A DNA stretch of 64,000 nucleotides from JADZEM01 sp046328125 (GTDB taxonomy: Bacteria; Chloroflexota; UBA6077; JACCZL01). Below are positions 33,315 to 41,962 of this stretch, in pieces (position 1 is the first letter of the stretch; every line of letters starts with the position of its first letter). The notes below the pieces were generated by a model. The model made no database searches, was not told the origin of the DNA, and was given only the letters and a program-made list of their open reading frames with translations. Made by a program: the position numbers and the translations under genes. The stretch is from assembly GCA_046328125.1 (NCBI GenBank), contig JAXLXF010000023.1:1-64000 (forward strand), in the 5' to 3' direction.

Positions 33315-34140
33315 ATGACGTCTCCACTCGACGGTACGCCACCTTCACCCCGCGATCGGCTCCTGGACACGCTCGAACGCTTGCTGGCGATCCAGGAGCC
33401 CCAACTGCGTCCTGCACTCGCCGAAGCGTGCAAGATGGTCGCGGACGTCCTGGGCGCAGACAAGCTGGACATCTTCCTCTACGAGGCGCCGACCCAGACA
33501 CTTGTCGCGTTCGGAACCAGCGAGACGCCCATGGGGATCCGGCAGCGTGCGATCGGACTTCATCGTCAGCCGCTGGTCAACGGCGGGGCAGCGGCCACGG
33601 TCTTCCAGACCGGACCGTGCCCACCGGACGGGCCGCGCCGATCTCGATCCAGAGCAGATCCAGGGACTGGTCGGCGCACTCGGAGTGCGGAGCGAGCTGG
33701 ACGTGCCGCTCGACGTGCAGGGCGAGCGGCGTGGCGTCATCCACGCCGCCTCAGCAAACGTCGACGCCTTCTCGGAGGACGATCTGGCGTTCCTATCCGC
33801 CGTGGCCACCTGGATCGGGATGGTCACCCACCGTGCCGAGCTCGTCGAGCAGCTGGCGGTCGAAGCCGAACGCCGGGGGAGCCGGCGTGCAGCCGACGAG
33901 CTCTCCCGCCTGACGCCCCGTCAGCGCGAGATCGCGGCGGCCATCGCATCGGGATCGACCAACGAGGAGATCGCCGAGATGCTGGTGCTGACGCCGGGCA
34001 CGGTGGCCAACCACATCGAACGGATCATGCGCCGGCTGGAGCTGAAGAACCGGACCCAGGTCGCGGTCTGGGCCACGGAGCGAGGGCTGTACCGGTCAGA
34101 CCAGCTGGCCGACGATGCGGATCTGGCCGACGAGCCGTGA
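33315..34140 (+). pseudogene. GAF-LuxR regulator interrupted by one frameshift
   Basis: The 5' frame from ATG 33315 encodes the start of a GAF domain (DRLLDTLERLLAIQEPQLRP, ADVLGADKLDIFLYE, LVAFGTSETPMG) and drifts at about 33610. The +1 frame carries the rest of the GAF domain (LDVPLDVQGERRGVIHAAS, DLAFLSAVATWIGMVTHRAE) and a complete LuxR helix-turn-helix (LSRLTPRQREIAAAIASG, NEEIAEMLVLTPGTVANHI) to 34140. Removing one base near 33617 (in GGACCGTGCC) joins them perfectly. With one event in an otherwise intact gene, either a recent mutation or a sequence error is possible. Confidence 0.75.
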
Positions 34141-34150
34141 CACCCCTGGC

Positions 34151-34597
34151 TCAGGCGGCGCGGGTCTCCCCGTCACGCGCGAGGAGCGCCCGATTCACCA
34201 GCTCGGCCAGCTGACCTGGCAGCACCGGCTTGCGCAGGAAGTAGTCCGCTCCGGCCAGCCGCGCCCGCTCCTCGGTGCTTTCGTCGTCGCTGGCCGTGAT
34301 CACCACCAGGATCGTTCCGGCCAGCTCCGGGTCCGAGCGGACCACCCGGCAGAGCTCGATGCCGTCCAGGCCGGGCATCATCCAGTCGAGCACGGCCACG
34401 TCCGGACGGCTGGCGCGCAGCATGTTCAGCGCCTCGCTGCCGTCGTCCACGGACTCCACGTCGTGTCGGCCCAACGAGCGGTGGACGATCAAGCGCGACA
34501 CGAGGTCGTCGTCGGCCACCAGTACCAGCGCCTGACCATGCGAGCCGGCCCGCGCCGCCGACGTCGCCCCCGATGCCTGGCCCATTCTCTCGCTCAC
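34151..34597 (-). CDS. Single-domain response regulator (CheY-like receiver)
   Basis: 148 residues from GTG 34597, supported by GGAGGG eight bases upstream; an ATG at 34666 would give 171. ALVLVADDDLVSRLIVHRSL supplies the acidic pocket, VAVLDWMMPGLDGIELC holds the phospho-accepting Asp71, ITASDD the threonine switch and FLRKPV the lysine. No output domain follows, so it works through a partner. No histidine kinase is adjacent; the frameshifted GAF-LuxR gene converges on it. Confidence 0.9.
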   Translation of the reverse strand: MSERMGQASGATSAARAGSHGQALVLVADDDLVSRLIVHRSLGRHDVESVDDGSEALNMLRASRPDVAVLDWMMPGLDGIELCRVVRSDPELAGTILVVITASDDESTEERARLAGADYFLRKPVLPGQLAELVNRALLARDGETRAA

Positions 34598-34846
34598 GCG
34601 GCTTCCCTCCGCTCGCGCAACAGTTGGAGCCACCAACCGCACTGACTCCCCACGCGACCCGATCATGCTCCCCCTCCCCTACAGCCGATCCGTGCGAAGT
34701 CTACCAATATTCTATCGCACTCATGCAAAGACCGACATCGGTCAGGTGGGCGACCCTCCCTGGTCACCTGGCCGCTTCGCCGTCGGTCATCTGACGGACC
34801 GGATGGCAGCCGGCGTCCGCCCTCTGACACCTCACAACGAGCATCG
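34598..34846. promoter_or_regulatory. Intergenic region with an AT-rich promoter-like tract
   Basis: An AT-rich tract around 34700-34735 holds TAGAAT on the minus strand, a -10 candidate for the receiver gene. No gene or repeat element is seen here. Confidence 0.3.
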
Positions 34847-35818
34847 CTACCGCGACGTGCCAAACCGCCGACGCAACGTCTCGCCGGCCAGCGCCACCTC
34901 GTCTGGCAAGACGCCGTGCGGGAAGCTGAAGATCAGCCCATCCAGCCCGGTCGCGAACAGCGTGTCCACCTGGGCGCAGACCGTGTCGGCGTCGCCGGCC
35001 AGGATCAGACGGCGCAGCACGTCCTTCGGCAGGGGGCTCGGGAGACGGGCGACCGTCTCCTCCAGCCGGCGCTCGGCCTCGGCCTGGGTCCGCGAGATCA
35101 GCAGCATGCCGAGGCGCGTCTTGGCGATCTCGGACGGGTCACGCCCCAGCTCCTGGCAGTGGCGCTCCAGCACCGCCAGCTTCTGGCGCACGTCGTCGAG
35201 CGAGCCGAAGATGTTGCAGGCGTCGGCGTATTGCGCCGCCAGCCGCAGAGTGCGTCGCTCACCCCCGCCGCCGACCAGGATCTTTGGGCCACCCGGCTGG
35301 ACCGGGCGCGGGGAGTTGAGCGCGTCACGGATTCGGTGATACCGCCCCTCCACCGTCGCCCGCTCCTGGGTGAACATCGCCCGGCAGATCCGCAGCGCGT
35401 CTTCCAGCCGATCCATCCGCTCGCCGGTGCCGGGCCAGGTGTAGCCATAACGGGTCGCCTCGTCTTCGTACCAGGCCGCCCCAAGCCCCAGGATCGCCCG
35501 CCCCTGCGAGATCACATCCAGCGTGGTCACCATCTTCGCGAGGAGGGCCGGGTTGCGGTAGACCACCCCGGTCACCAGCGTCCCCAACTGGATTCTCGCG
35601 GTGCGCGCCGCCAGCGCCCCGAGCAGCGTGTACGGCTCCAGGATCGGGTCTTCCGGCCGCCCGACCCCACCGATCTGCTGGACGTGGTCCATCAGGAGCA
35701 GGGTGTCGAAGCCGGACGCCTCGGCCGCCAGCGCCACCTCCACGATCCGGTCGAAGAGGCGGTCGTCCGGGAGGTCCGGGTAGGAGAAGATCGGGAGCTG
35801 GAGCCCGAGTCGGATCAT
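34847..35818 (-). CDS. LLM-class F420-dependent-type oxidoreductase
   Basis: 323 residues. IRLGLQLPIFSYPDLPDDRLFDRIVEVALAAEASGFDTLLLMDHV is the usual N-terminal strand-helix-strand of luciferase-like TIM barrels. TARIQLGTLVTGVVYRNPALLAKMVTTLDVISQGRAILGLGAAW and PKILVGGGGERRTLRLAAQYADACNIFG are diagnostic. Members use F420 or FMN; the overall look is of the actinobacterial/Chloroflexota F420 group. Substrate unknown. I choose ATG 35818 because GGGAGG lies six bases upstream; the open frame to 35983 has no site. Confidence 0.92.
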   Translation of the reverse strand: MIRLGLQLPIFSYPDLPDDRLFDRIVEVALAAEASGFDTLLLMDHVQQIGGVGRPEDPILEPYTLLGALAARTARIQLGTLVTGVVYRNPALLAKMVTTLDVISQGRAILGLGAAWYEDEATRYGYTWPGTGERMDRLEDALRICRAMFTQERATVEGRYHRIRDALNSPRPVQPGGPKILVGGGGERRTLRLAAQYADACNIFGSLDDVRQKLAVLERHCQELGRDPSEIAKTRLGMLLISRTQAEAERRLEETVARLPSPLPKDVLRRLILAGDADTVCAQVDTLFATGLDGLIFSFPHGVLPDEVALAGETLRRRFGTSR

Positions 35819-36573
35819 CACATGCCTCCCCGCTACACACCGCCCGCGCTCGCATCGTGTCACACCTGACGCTCGCGGCGGAAGCTTGCCACACCGACGC
35901 TCAACAGCGACGGCACCCCCATATCGGCTGCCATGCAGCCCGGCGCTGTCGTCACGCACCGACCGATTCACTTTTGCACCCATATAGGGGATGATTCCGC
36001 CAGAAAGTAGTACAAACGGGCGTCAGTGAGTCGCCCGCCCGCGGGCACGCGGCGGCACGTATGAAATGAGGCATTCGTCCGGCCGGCGCACCGTTCTCGG
36101 GCGCGCCAATCGCTCGATATGGCCTCGGCGTCGGCTCATGAGCTGGCGCACGGCTCGCCCGGTTGGGCCGTCGTCACAGGTCCGTTCGCCGACATCAGAG
36201 GGAGGTCGGCAGCCAGCTCGGCGACCGTTCTGCTCTGGTACGTCGCGGCTCCGCACGATCGGAGCACCGCCAGGCATCGCCATGCCGCCCGTCAGCGGAA
36301 ACCATCCGGTAACCGTCTGGAAACTCGTGGGGAAACCGGTCGGTAACCCCGTCCCGGACGCCCGCACGATCTCGTTAGAAGCCTCGTACGCGGTGATGGC
36401 GGAGCGCAGGAGAGGCGTTTTTCGCAACTGCGTGTCCCATGTTCGGCCGGGATGCCCTGGGGTCTGGGGCGTCCACACGGATCGTTCGTGCGTGCGCCTG
36501 AGACGCCAACCGTCGTCCCCACTGCCGGGGGCGCCGTGAGCGGCGAAGCCTGTCTTGAGGAGGGAAGCGCGGC
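35819..36573 (+). promoter_or_regulatory. Long leader/promoter region before the eleven-gene operon
   Basis: 755 bases without a supported gene. AT-rich sequence at about 35960-36020 (CACCCATATAGGGGATGATT) is the most promoter-like part. At 36297-36314 and 36331-36348 a direct repeat GGAAACCATCCGGTAACC / GGAAACCGGTCGGTAACC is present, start to start 34 bases, with a third half-site GGAAAC between. These look like binding sites for a regulator. Several open frames here have no coding signal. Confidence 0.4.
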
Positions 36574-37269
36574 ATGATCCACAAGCACATTTTCGTGCAC
36601 GCGAAGCCCGGCATGTCCGAGCACGAGTTCTTCACCTACTGGAAAGACGTCCACGCGGTCAAGTACGGCAGGCAGATCCCCCAGGTTCGTGGCTATCTGA
36701 TCAACACCCACGTCCCGTTCGGCGACGAGCCGGCCGACGTCCCGTTCCAGGGCGTCGCCGAGGTCTGGATCGAGAACGCCGAGGACGAGCTGGCATTCGC
36801 GCAGTCGAAGGAGTACCTCCAGGGCTCTCGCATCGACGAGCCGAACTTCCTGGCCTGGTGGGCAATGTTCGCCCTGGACACCACGGATCATGTCGTGATC
36901 GCACCGCCGGCCCCGCCCCGCTCAGGCGTCAAGATCGTCGCTGTCACGAAGCGCAAGCCAGGCATGTCGGTGGACGACTTCCGCGCCTACGGGCGCGACG
37001 TCCACGCCCCGAAGGTCGCGAATCTGCCCGGTCTGCGCGGCTACGTCCAGTGCTATGTCAACGATGGCCACTACGCCGTTGGCGAGTCCCTGCTGGACAG
37101 CGTCGGGCTGCTCTGGTTCGACAGCACGGACGCCATCGCGCAGGCGCTCCAGTCCGACGTCTTCAGCACGACCGTCGCACCTGACATCGCCGCGTTCGCC
37201 GACCCTCGCTACTTCCGCTGGATCGTGACCGAGGAATCCTGGGTCGTTCCGCTGGGGGGTGCCGCGTGA
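36574..37269 (+). CDS. Tandem EthD-domain protein (copy 1)
   Basis: 231 residues with two EthD (dimeric alpha/beta barrel) halves. Half 1: IHKHIFVHAKPGMSEHEFFTYWKDVHAVKYGRQIPQVRGYL. Half 2: KIVAVTKRKPGMSVDDFRAYGRDVHAPKVANLPGLRGYVQ. Each has the characteristic KPGMSxxxFxxYWxxxHA pattern. EthD-fold proteins include ether-degradation accessory proteins and polyketide-type cyclases or monooxygenases without cofactor. GGAGGGAAG precedes the ATG. It is the first gene of the operon; its stop overlaps the start of a paralogue. Confidence 0.9.
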   Translation: MIHKHIFVHAKPGMSEHEFFTYWKDVHAVKYGRQIPQVRGYLINTHVPFGDEPADVPFQGVAEVWIENAEDELAFAQSKEYLQGSRIDEPNFLAWWAMFALDTTDHVVIAPPAPPRSGVKIVAVTKRKPGMSVDDFRAYGRDVHAPKVANLPGLRGYVQCYVNDGHYAVGESLLDSVGLLWFDSTDAIAQALQSDVFSTTVAPDIAAFADPRYFRWIVTEESWVVPLGGAA

Positions 37270-37964
37270 TCCACCAGTTCATCTTCGCCGCCCCGAAGCC
37301 CGGCATGACCGAGCAGCAGTTCCAGGACTACTGGGTCAACGTCCACGCCGTGAAGTACGCCAGCAAGATCCCCCAGATCGTGCAGTACAGCGTCTCGACG
37401 CGGCTGCCTTTCGGCCCCGAGACGGAGGAGCCGCTCTGGAGCGGGCTGGCCGACATCTGGCTGGAGAACGACGAGACCCAGCTGGCCTCCCTCAACTCCA
37501 AGGAGCTGCTGGAGGGGGCACGCCTGGACGAGCCGACCTGGGCCGCCTACTGGCGAACCGTCGTGCTCGACACCGAGGCCCACGTCCTCAAGGACGGCGG
37601 CGGCCTTGACGGCGTCAAGGACGCCGTCAAGCTGGTCGCGCTGGTCAAGCGGAAGTGGGGCATGCCCCTGGAGAAGTTCCGCAAGCACAGCCTCGGGAAG
37701 CACGCCGAGCTGGATCTGAAGCTGCCGGGCCTGCGCCGCTACGTCCAGTGCCACGCCCGCGACGGCCTCTACGGCATCGGCGAGACCCCATTCGACGCGG
37801 TCTCCTGCCTCTGGTTCGACAGCCCGGAGGCGGTCCAGGCGGCCCTCGCCACGCCCGAGAACGCAGCCAGCGCGGCTGACCTGCCGAGCTTTCTGGAAAT
37901 GAAGTACGCCCACGTCCTCCTGATGAAGGAGCACTGGGTCACCGGACCGATCGGCGCGGACTGA
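37266..37964 (+). CDS. Tandem EthD-domain protein (copy 2)
   Basis: 232 residues, clearly a paralogue of the preceding gene. Halves: IHQFIFAAPKPGMTEQQFQDYWVNVHAVKYASKIPQIVQY and KLVALVKRKWGMPLEKFRKHSLGKHAELDLKLPGLRRYVQ. The second half has lost parts of the usual motif (WGMPLEKFRKH), hinting at divergence of that site. GTG 37266 overlaps the previous TGA, so the two are translationally coupled and may form a hetero-oligomer (inference). Confidence 0.9.
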   Translation: MIHQFIFAAPKPGMTEQQFQDYWVNVHAVKYASKIPQIVQYSVSTRLPFGPETEEPLWSGLADIWLENDETQLASLNSKELLEGARLDEPTWAAYWRTVVLDTEAHVLKDGGGLDGVKDAVKLVALVKRKWGMPLEKFRKHSLGKHAELDLKLPGLRRYVQCHARDGLYGIGETPFDAVSCLWFDSPEAVQAALATPENAASAADLPSFLEMKYAHVLLMKEHWVTGPIGAD

Positions 37965-37977
37965 CGACGCCCGGAAA

Positions 37978-38073
37978 GCCCCACCCCCCAGCCCCCTCCC
38001 CATTGCGATGGAGAGGGGGAGTAGCCATCCGTCTCCCCTCTCCACCGCAGTGGGGAGGGGCTGGGGGTGGGGC
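37978..38073. repeat. Double C/G palindrome inside the operon
   Basis: The same element as at 21750 and 52140: GCCCCACCCCCCAGCCCCCT, a short inner palindrome with CATTGCGATG, a spacer and the complementary half. It separates the EthD genes from the oxidoreductase and could attenuate or process the transcript. Confidence 0.85.
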
Positions 38074-38095
38074 CTTCTTCGCAAGGAGCTCTCTC

Positions 38096-39598
38096 ATGGC
38101 GGACTTTCAGGCAATCGTGATTGGATCGGGGTACGGCGGCGCTGTGGCCGCGCTTCGGCTCGGCGAGGCCGGCGTTCAGACGCTCGTGCTGGAACGCGGG
38201 CGCCGCTGGCCCATCGAAGACCCGACCTCCAACGCGACGTTTGCCACCTTCGAGCAGCCAGACGGCCGCGCCGAATGGCTGAACGGCACCGGCAAGTCCC
38301 AGACGCCAGCCTACGAAGGCAACCCGATCGAGCAGTACGTCGGCACGCTGGAGATCCTGCCCGTCAGTGGGATGCCGTTCCTGGTCGGCGCGGGCGTCGG
38401 CGGCGGCTCGCTGGTGTACGGCGGCATCACCATCCAGCCCCACCCGAAGCTCTGGCACACCGCCTTCCCGGAGTCCATCGACTACGACACGATGGACCGC
38501 GAGTACTTCCCGCGCGTCATCGACGTCCTCGGCGCCTCCCCGATACCGGACGACATCCTGAACACGGAGTACTTCCTCGGCACGCGGGTGCTGGTTGAAC
38601 AGGTCAAGAAGCTCGGGTTCGGGGAGCTGGAGAACGAGCACTCCGAGCTCCGCGACGGCTACGCGAAGTTCAACATGGCGATCGACTGGGACGTCGTGCG
38701 GGCCGAGATCGCCGGCAAGAAGGTGCCCTCGTTCATCGCCGCCGAGTTCTGGTACGGCGACAACTCCGGCGCCAAGCCGTCGCTCGAATACACCTACCTG
38801 AAGCGCGCCGAGGAGACCGGCAAGGTGACCCTGCGGACGCTCCATCAGGTCACCGACATCACCAGGACTGCCGATGGCTGCTACCGCGTCAGCGTGGACG
38901 TCATCAGCCCGTTCGGCAAGGTGGTGGACCGGCAAACGCTCAGTTGCGAGCGCCTGTTCCTGGGGGCCGGCTGCTTCGGCACGACGAAGCTGCTGATGCG
39001 CGCCCAGGCGAAGGGCACCCTCCCGGAGCTGAACGGCGGGCTGGGGAAGGGCTTCGGCAACGACGGCGACGTCTTCATCGTCCGCCACAACTTGAACGAG
39101 AACACCAACCCGCACCTGGGCGGCCCCGGCTGCGTCGCGGTCCTCAACTTCGAGAACCCGATCCGGCCGGTCTGCATGATGCGGGCGCCACTACCGCGTT
39201 TCAAGCAGGACTTCCCCGAGGGGAACGCCATCGGCACGTTCGTGTTCTCGAGCACGAGCAAGCGCGGCAAGCTGCTGTACGACGTGCAGACGGACACCAT
39301 CTCGATGGACTTCGTGCCGGAGTCCGACGACGCGGCGCTGCACCTGGCGAACCGCCTGAACGAGGCGAACGGCGGCCAGGTGCTCTCCTCCAGCACCGGC
39401 ATCACCGGCCACCAGCTGGGCGGCGCCTGCATGGGGATGGTCTGCGACGAGTATGGCCGGGTCAACCGCTACCCCGGCCTGTACGTGGTGGACGGCGCGC
39501 TGATCCCCGGTTCGAGCACCTGCGTCAACCCCGTGCTGACCATCGCGGCCATCGCCGAGCGCTGCCTCGACACAATCGTCGCCGAAGACTTGAAGTAA
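38096..39598 (+). CDS. GMC-type flavin oxidoreductase (cholesterol-oxidase-like)
   Basis: 500 residues from ATG 38096 with AAGGAG at 38083. The FAD dinucleotide fold is AIVIGSGYGGAVAALRLGEAG; LVGAGVGGGSLVYGG is the conserved flavin-contact loop. The end has GHQLGGACMGMVCDEYGRV with His439 and CVNPVLTIAAIAERC, the His-Asn pair of GMC active sites. VVDGALIPGSS is the usual FAD-closing motif. The layout is that of the cholesterol oxidase branch. It oxidises an alcohol group; the substrate is unknown. Ten bases separate it from the next gene. Confidence 0.93.
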   Translation: MADFQAIVIGSGYGGAVAALRLGEAGVQTLVLERGRRWPIEDPTSNATFATFEQPDGRAEWLNGTGKSQTPAYEGNPIEQYVGTLEILPVSGMPFLVGAGVGGGSLVYGGITIQPHPKLWHTAFPESIDYDTMDREYFPRVIDVLGASPIPDDILNTEYFLGTRVLVEQVKKLGFGELENEHSELRDGYAKFNMAIDWDVVRAEIAGKKVPSFIAAEFWYGDNSGAKPSLEYTYLKRAEETGKVTLRTLHQVTDITRTADGCYRVSVDVISPFGKVVDRQTLSCERLFLGAGCFGTTKLLMRAQAKGTLPELNGGLGKGFGNDGDVFIVRHNLNENTNPHLGGPGCVAVLNFENPIRPVCMMRAPLPRFKQDFPEGNAIGTFVFSSTSKRGKLLYDVQTDTISMDFVPESDDAALHLANRLNEANGGQVLSSSTGITGHQLGGACMGMVCDEYGRVNRYPGLYVVDGALIPGSSTCVNPVLTIAAIAERCLDTIVAEDLK

Positions 39599-39608
39599 GG
39601 AGGCTCCC

Positions 39609-41075
39609 GTGGTTGTCGACGTGATGTCCCCGCGCGCCGTCGCCGAAGCCTGGTTCGCCGCCCTCGACCGTGGCGACATCCCCGCCGCGGTCTCGCTGCT
39701 GGCGGACGACATTTACTGGGAGAACATCCCGCAGGTGCCCGGCGTCAGCGACATCGTGCCCTGGACGGGGACGGCCCACGGCATCGCCGAGGTCGGGCAG
39801 GCGTTCGCCACGCGTGACAAGGTCTGCCAGGTCATCGAGTTCAAGCCGCTCAACATGGTGGTGGACGGCAACCAGGCCGTCGGCACCGTCCACGACCACG
39901 CGATCATCAAGACGACCGGCCTCCCGTTCGACATCGAGTTTGCGTCCTGGATGAAGATCGAGAACGGCAAGATCGTCTGGTGGAAGTCGTACTGCGACCC
40001 CTCCCCGATCATCGAGGCGTTCCGGGGCGACACCTCCGCGCGGCTGTTGCAGGCCGTCAAGGCGAACAACCTCGACGACGTGAAGTACCTGCTCGACCAC
40101 AAGATCAGCGCGAACGTCCGCGACGAAGAGACCGGACTCACCGCCCTGATGCTGGCGGCCTGCCACGCTCAGCCGGAGATCGTCAAGGCGCTGCTGGACG
40201 CGGGAGCGGATCCGCTGACCGTGGACAGCAACACCGGCGCGACGGCGCTCCACAAGGCGTGCCAGGGCGGCAACGTCGAGTGCGCGCGGCTGCTGCTGGA
40301 CGCCGGCGCCTTCATCGACGCGGTCACCCCGACGATGGGCCACACCCCGATCATGGACGCCCTCTGGTACAAGGCGCCCGAGATCGTGGACCTGCTGGTG
40401 GAGCGCGGCGCGAACCTGAACCTGAGCACCCACTACGGCTTCACGATGTGGGACCACCTCAACTTCGAGCTGAACGTCAACGTCAAGGGCCGCGACATCA
40501 TGGAGGGCATCGCCACCACCCTCACCGATGCCCGCGACCTGAAGCAGGCCCAGATCGCCGGCCAGAGCGTGATGGCGGCCACCGAGAAAGGCGACCTTGA
40601 CGGCGTCAAGCAGGCCATCGCCGCCGGCCACGACGTCAACGCCAACTACCCGCACGTCAACACGTTCTCGGACGGGCACACGCCGCTGCTGGTGGCCGCC
40701 CGCGACAACCACGCCGAGATCGTCAAGGAGCTGCTGGCGAACGGCGCGAAGGTCCGCGTGGTGGACTGGGTCTTCAAAGGCTCGCCGATCCACAAGGCGA
40801 CCTACAACGGCCGCCCGGACATCCTCAAGATGCTGATGGAGCACCCCGATATCGACCTCGACGTGCAGGGGCCGATCAACGGCTACTCCCCGCTCCACGA
40901 CGCGCTCTGGCACGGCTACACCGAGTGTGCCGAGATGCTGGTCTTCGCCGGCGCCCGTCTGGACACCCGCGGCCACGACGGCAAGCTGCCGCTCGACGTG
41001 GCGATCTCGGTGTACGGCCCGGACGACCCGCTGGTGGCGCTGATCCGCGAGCGCATGGGCCAGGCGGCGGCGTGA
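39609..41075 (+). CDS. SnoaL/limonene-epoxide-hydrolase-like domain fused to ankyrin repeats
   Basis: 488 residues from GTG 39609 (AAGGAGG at 39597-39603). Residues 1-135 form an NTF2-like domain (VAEAWFAALDRGDIPAAVSLLADDIYWENIP, ASWMKIENGKIVWWKSYCDP). Residues about 145-488 are ankyrin repeats, with TGLTALMLAACHAQPEIVKALLDAGADP, GATALHKACQGGNVECARLL, HTPLLVAARDNHAEIVKELLANGA and SPLHDALWHGYTECAEMLVFAGA as clear units. The enzyme-like domain could be an epoxide hydrolase or isomerase; ankyrins would tether it to a partner. The fusion is unusual for a bacterial metabolic operon. Confidence 0.9.
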   Translation: MVVDVMSPRAVAEAWFAALDRGDIPAAVSLLADDIYWENIPQVPGVSDIVPWTGTAHGIAEVGQAFATRDKVCQVIEFKPLNMVVDGNQAVGTVHDHAIIKTTGLPFDIEFASWMKIENGKIVWWKSYCDPSPIIEAFRGDTSARLLQAVKANNLDDVKYLLDHKISANVRDEETGLTALMLAACHAQPEIVKALLDAGADPLTVDSNTGATALHKACQGGNVECARLLLDAGAFIDAVTPTMGHTPIMDALWYKAPEIVDLLVERGANLNLSTHYGFTMWDHLNFELNVNVKGRDIMEGIATTLTDARDLKQAQIAGQSVMAATEKGDLDGVKQAIAAGHDVNANYPHVNTFSDGHTPLLVAARDNHAEIVKELLANGAKVRVVDWVFKGSPIHKATYNGRPDILKMLMEHPDIDLDVQGPINGYSPLHDALWHGYTECAEMLVFAGARLDTRGHDGKLPLDVAISVYGPDDPLVALIRERMGQAAA

Positions 41076-41105
41076 GGGCGGGGCCAGGAACGAGGAGTGA
41101 CGACG

Positions 41106-41933
41106 ATGGCCACGCCTCTTCTCCGCGACTTCACCTTCACGACCGTGACGGTTGACCGGCACGGGCTGGTCGTCGGGCGGCCGGCCGGCTCCGGCCGCTA
41201 CTACGCCGAAGACCTGGGCGCGCTCGACCTGGACATGGTGGCGATCCGGGGCGGCACGTTCGTGATGGGCTCGCCCGAGGACGAGGAAGGCCGCGCGCAG
41301 GCCGAGAGCCCGCAGCATGAGGTCACCGTCCCCGACTACTTCATCAGCCGGTATCAGGTGACCCAGGCCCAGTACGCCGCCTTGATGGGCCGCAACCCCG
41401 CCCAGAGCCAGGTCGAGAACAACCCCGTCGAGTGCGTCAACTGGTTCGACGCCAGGGCGTTCTGCCAGCGCTTGAGCGACCTGACCGGCCGCCAGTACCG
41501 CCTGCCGACCGAGGCCGAGTGGGAGTACGCCTGCCGGTCAGGATCGACCACGACGTTCGCGTTCGGTCCGACCCTGACCGACCAGCTCGCCAACACGTAC
41601 GCCGAGATCCCGTACGCCGCCGCCCTGCCGGGCCGCCACCGCGAGGGGCCGACGACGGTCGGGATGTACCCGGCCAACGCGTTCGGCCTCCACGACATGC
41701 ACGGCAACCTGTTCGAGTGGTGCGAGGACATCCTCCACAACGACTTCACCGGCGCGCCGACGGACGGCTCGGCCTGGATGGACGGACCGGGCCTCTGGCC
41801 TGACTACTACGTCCTGCGCGGCGCCTCCTGGGTGAACCCGCCGACCTTCTGTCGGTCGGCGTTCCGCTTCGGAAACATCCCGATCTACAAGAGCATCGCC
41901 ATCGGCTTCCGCGTCGTCTGCCAGACGCCATGA
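41106..41933 (+). CDS. Formylglycine-generating-enzyme/SUMF1-fold protein
   Basis: 275 residues from ATG 41106, eight bases after GAGGAG. MVAIRGGTFVMGSPEDEEGR, HEVTVPDYFISRYQVTQAQYAALMG, PVECVNWFDARAFCQRLSDL, YRLPTEAEWEYACR, GLHDMHGNLFEWCEDI and LRGASW are standard. Near the end the sequence is VNPPTFCRSAFRFG, with only one cysteine. Sulfatase-activating FGE needs two copper-binding cysteines, so this is probably a different SUMF1 relative (as in EgtB- or PvdO-like oxidases or structural proteins). No sulfatase gene is nearby. Its stop region overlaps the next frame. Confidence 0.9.
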   Translation: MATPLLRDFTFTTVTVDRHGLVVGRPAGSGRYYAEDLGALDLDMVAIRGGTFVMGSPEDEEGRAQAESPQHEVTVPDYFISRYQVTQAQYAALMGRNPAQSQVENNPVECVNWFDARAFCQRLSDLTGRQYRLPTEAEWEYACRSGSTTTFAFGPTLTDQLANTYAEIPYAAALPGRHREGPTTVGMYPANAFGLHDMHGNLFEWCEDILHNDFTGAPTDGSAWMDGPGLWPDYYVLRGASWVNPPTFCRSAFRFGNIPIYKSIAIGFRVVCQTP

Positions 41934-41962
41934 CATCGATGTTTGAAGGAGAGCCTCGCAGC

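Noticed and set aside
36066..36539. 157-codon frame before the eleven-gene operon
   Set aside because: No ribosome site, arginine/proline/serine-rich, and it covers the direct repeats; treated as non-coding.
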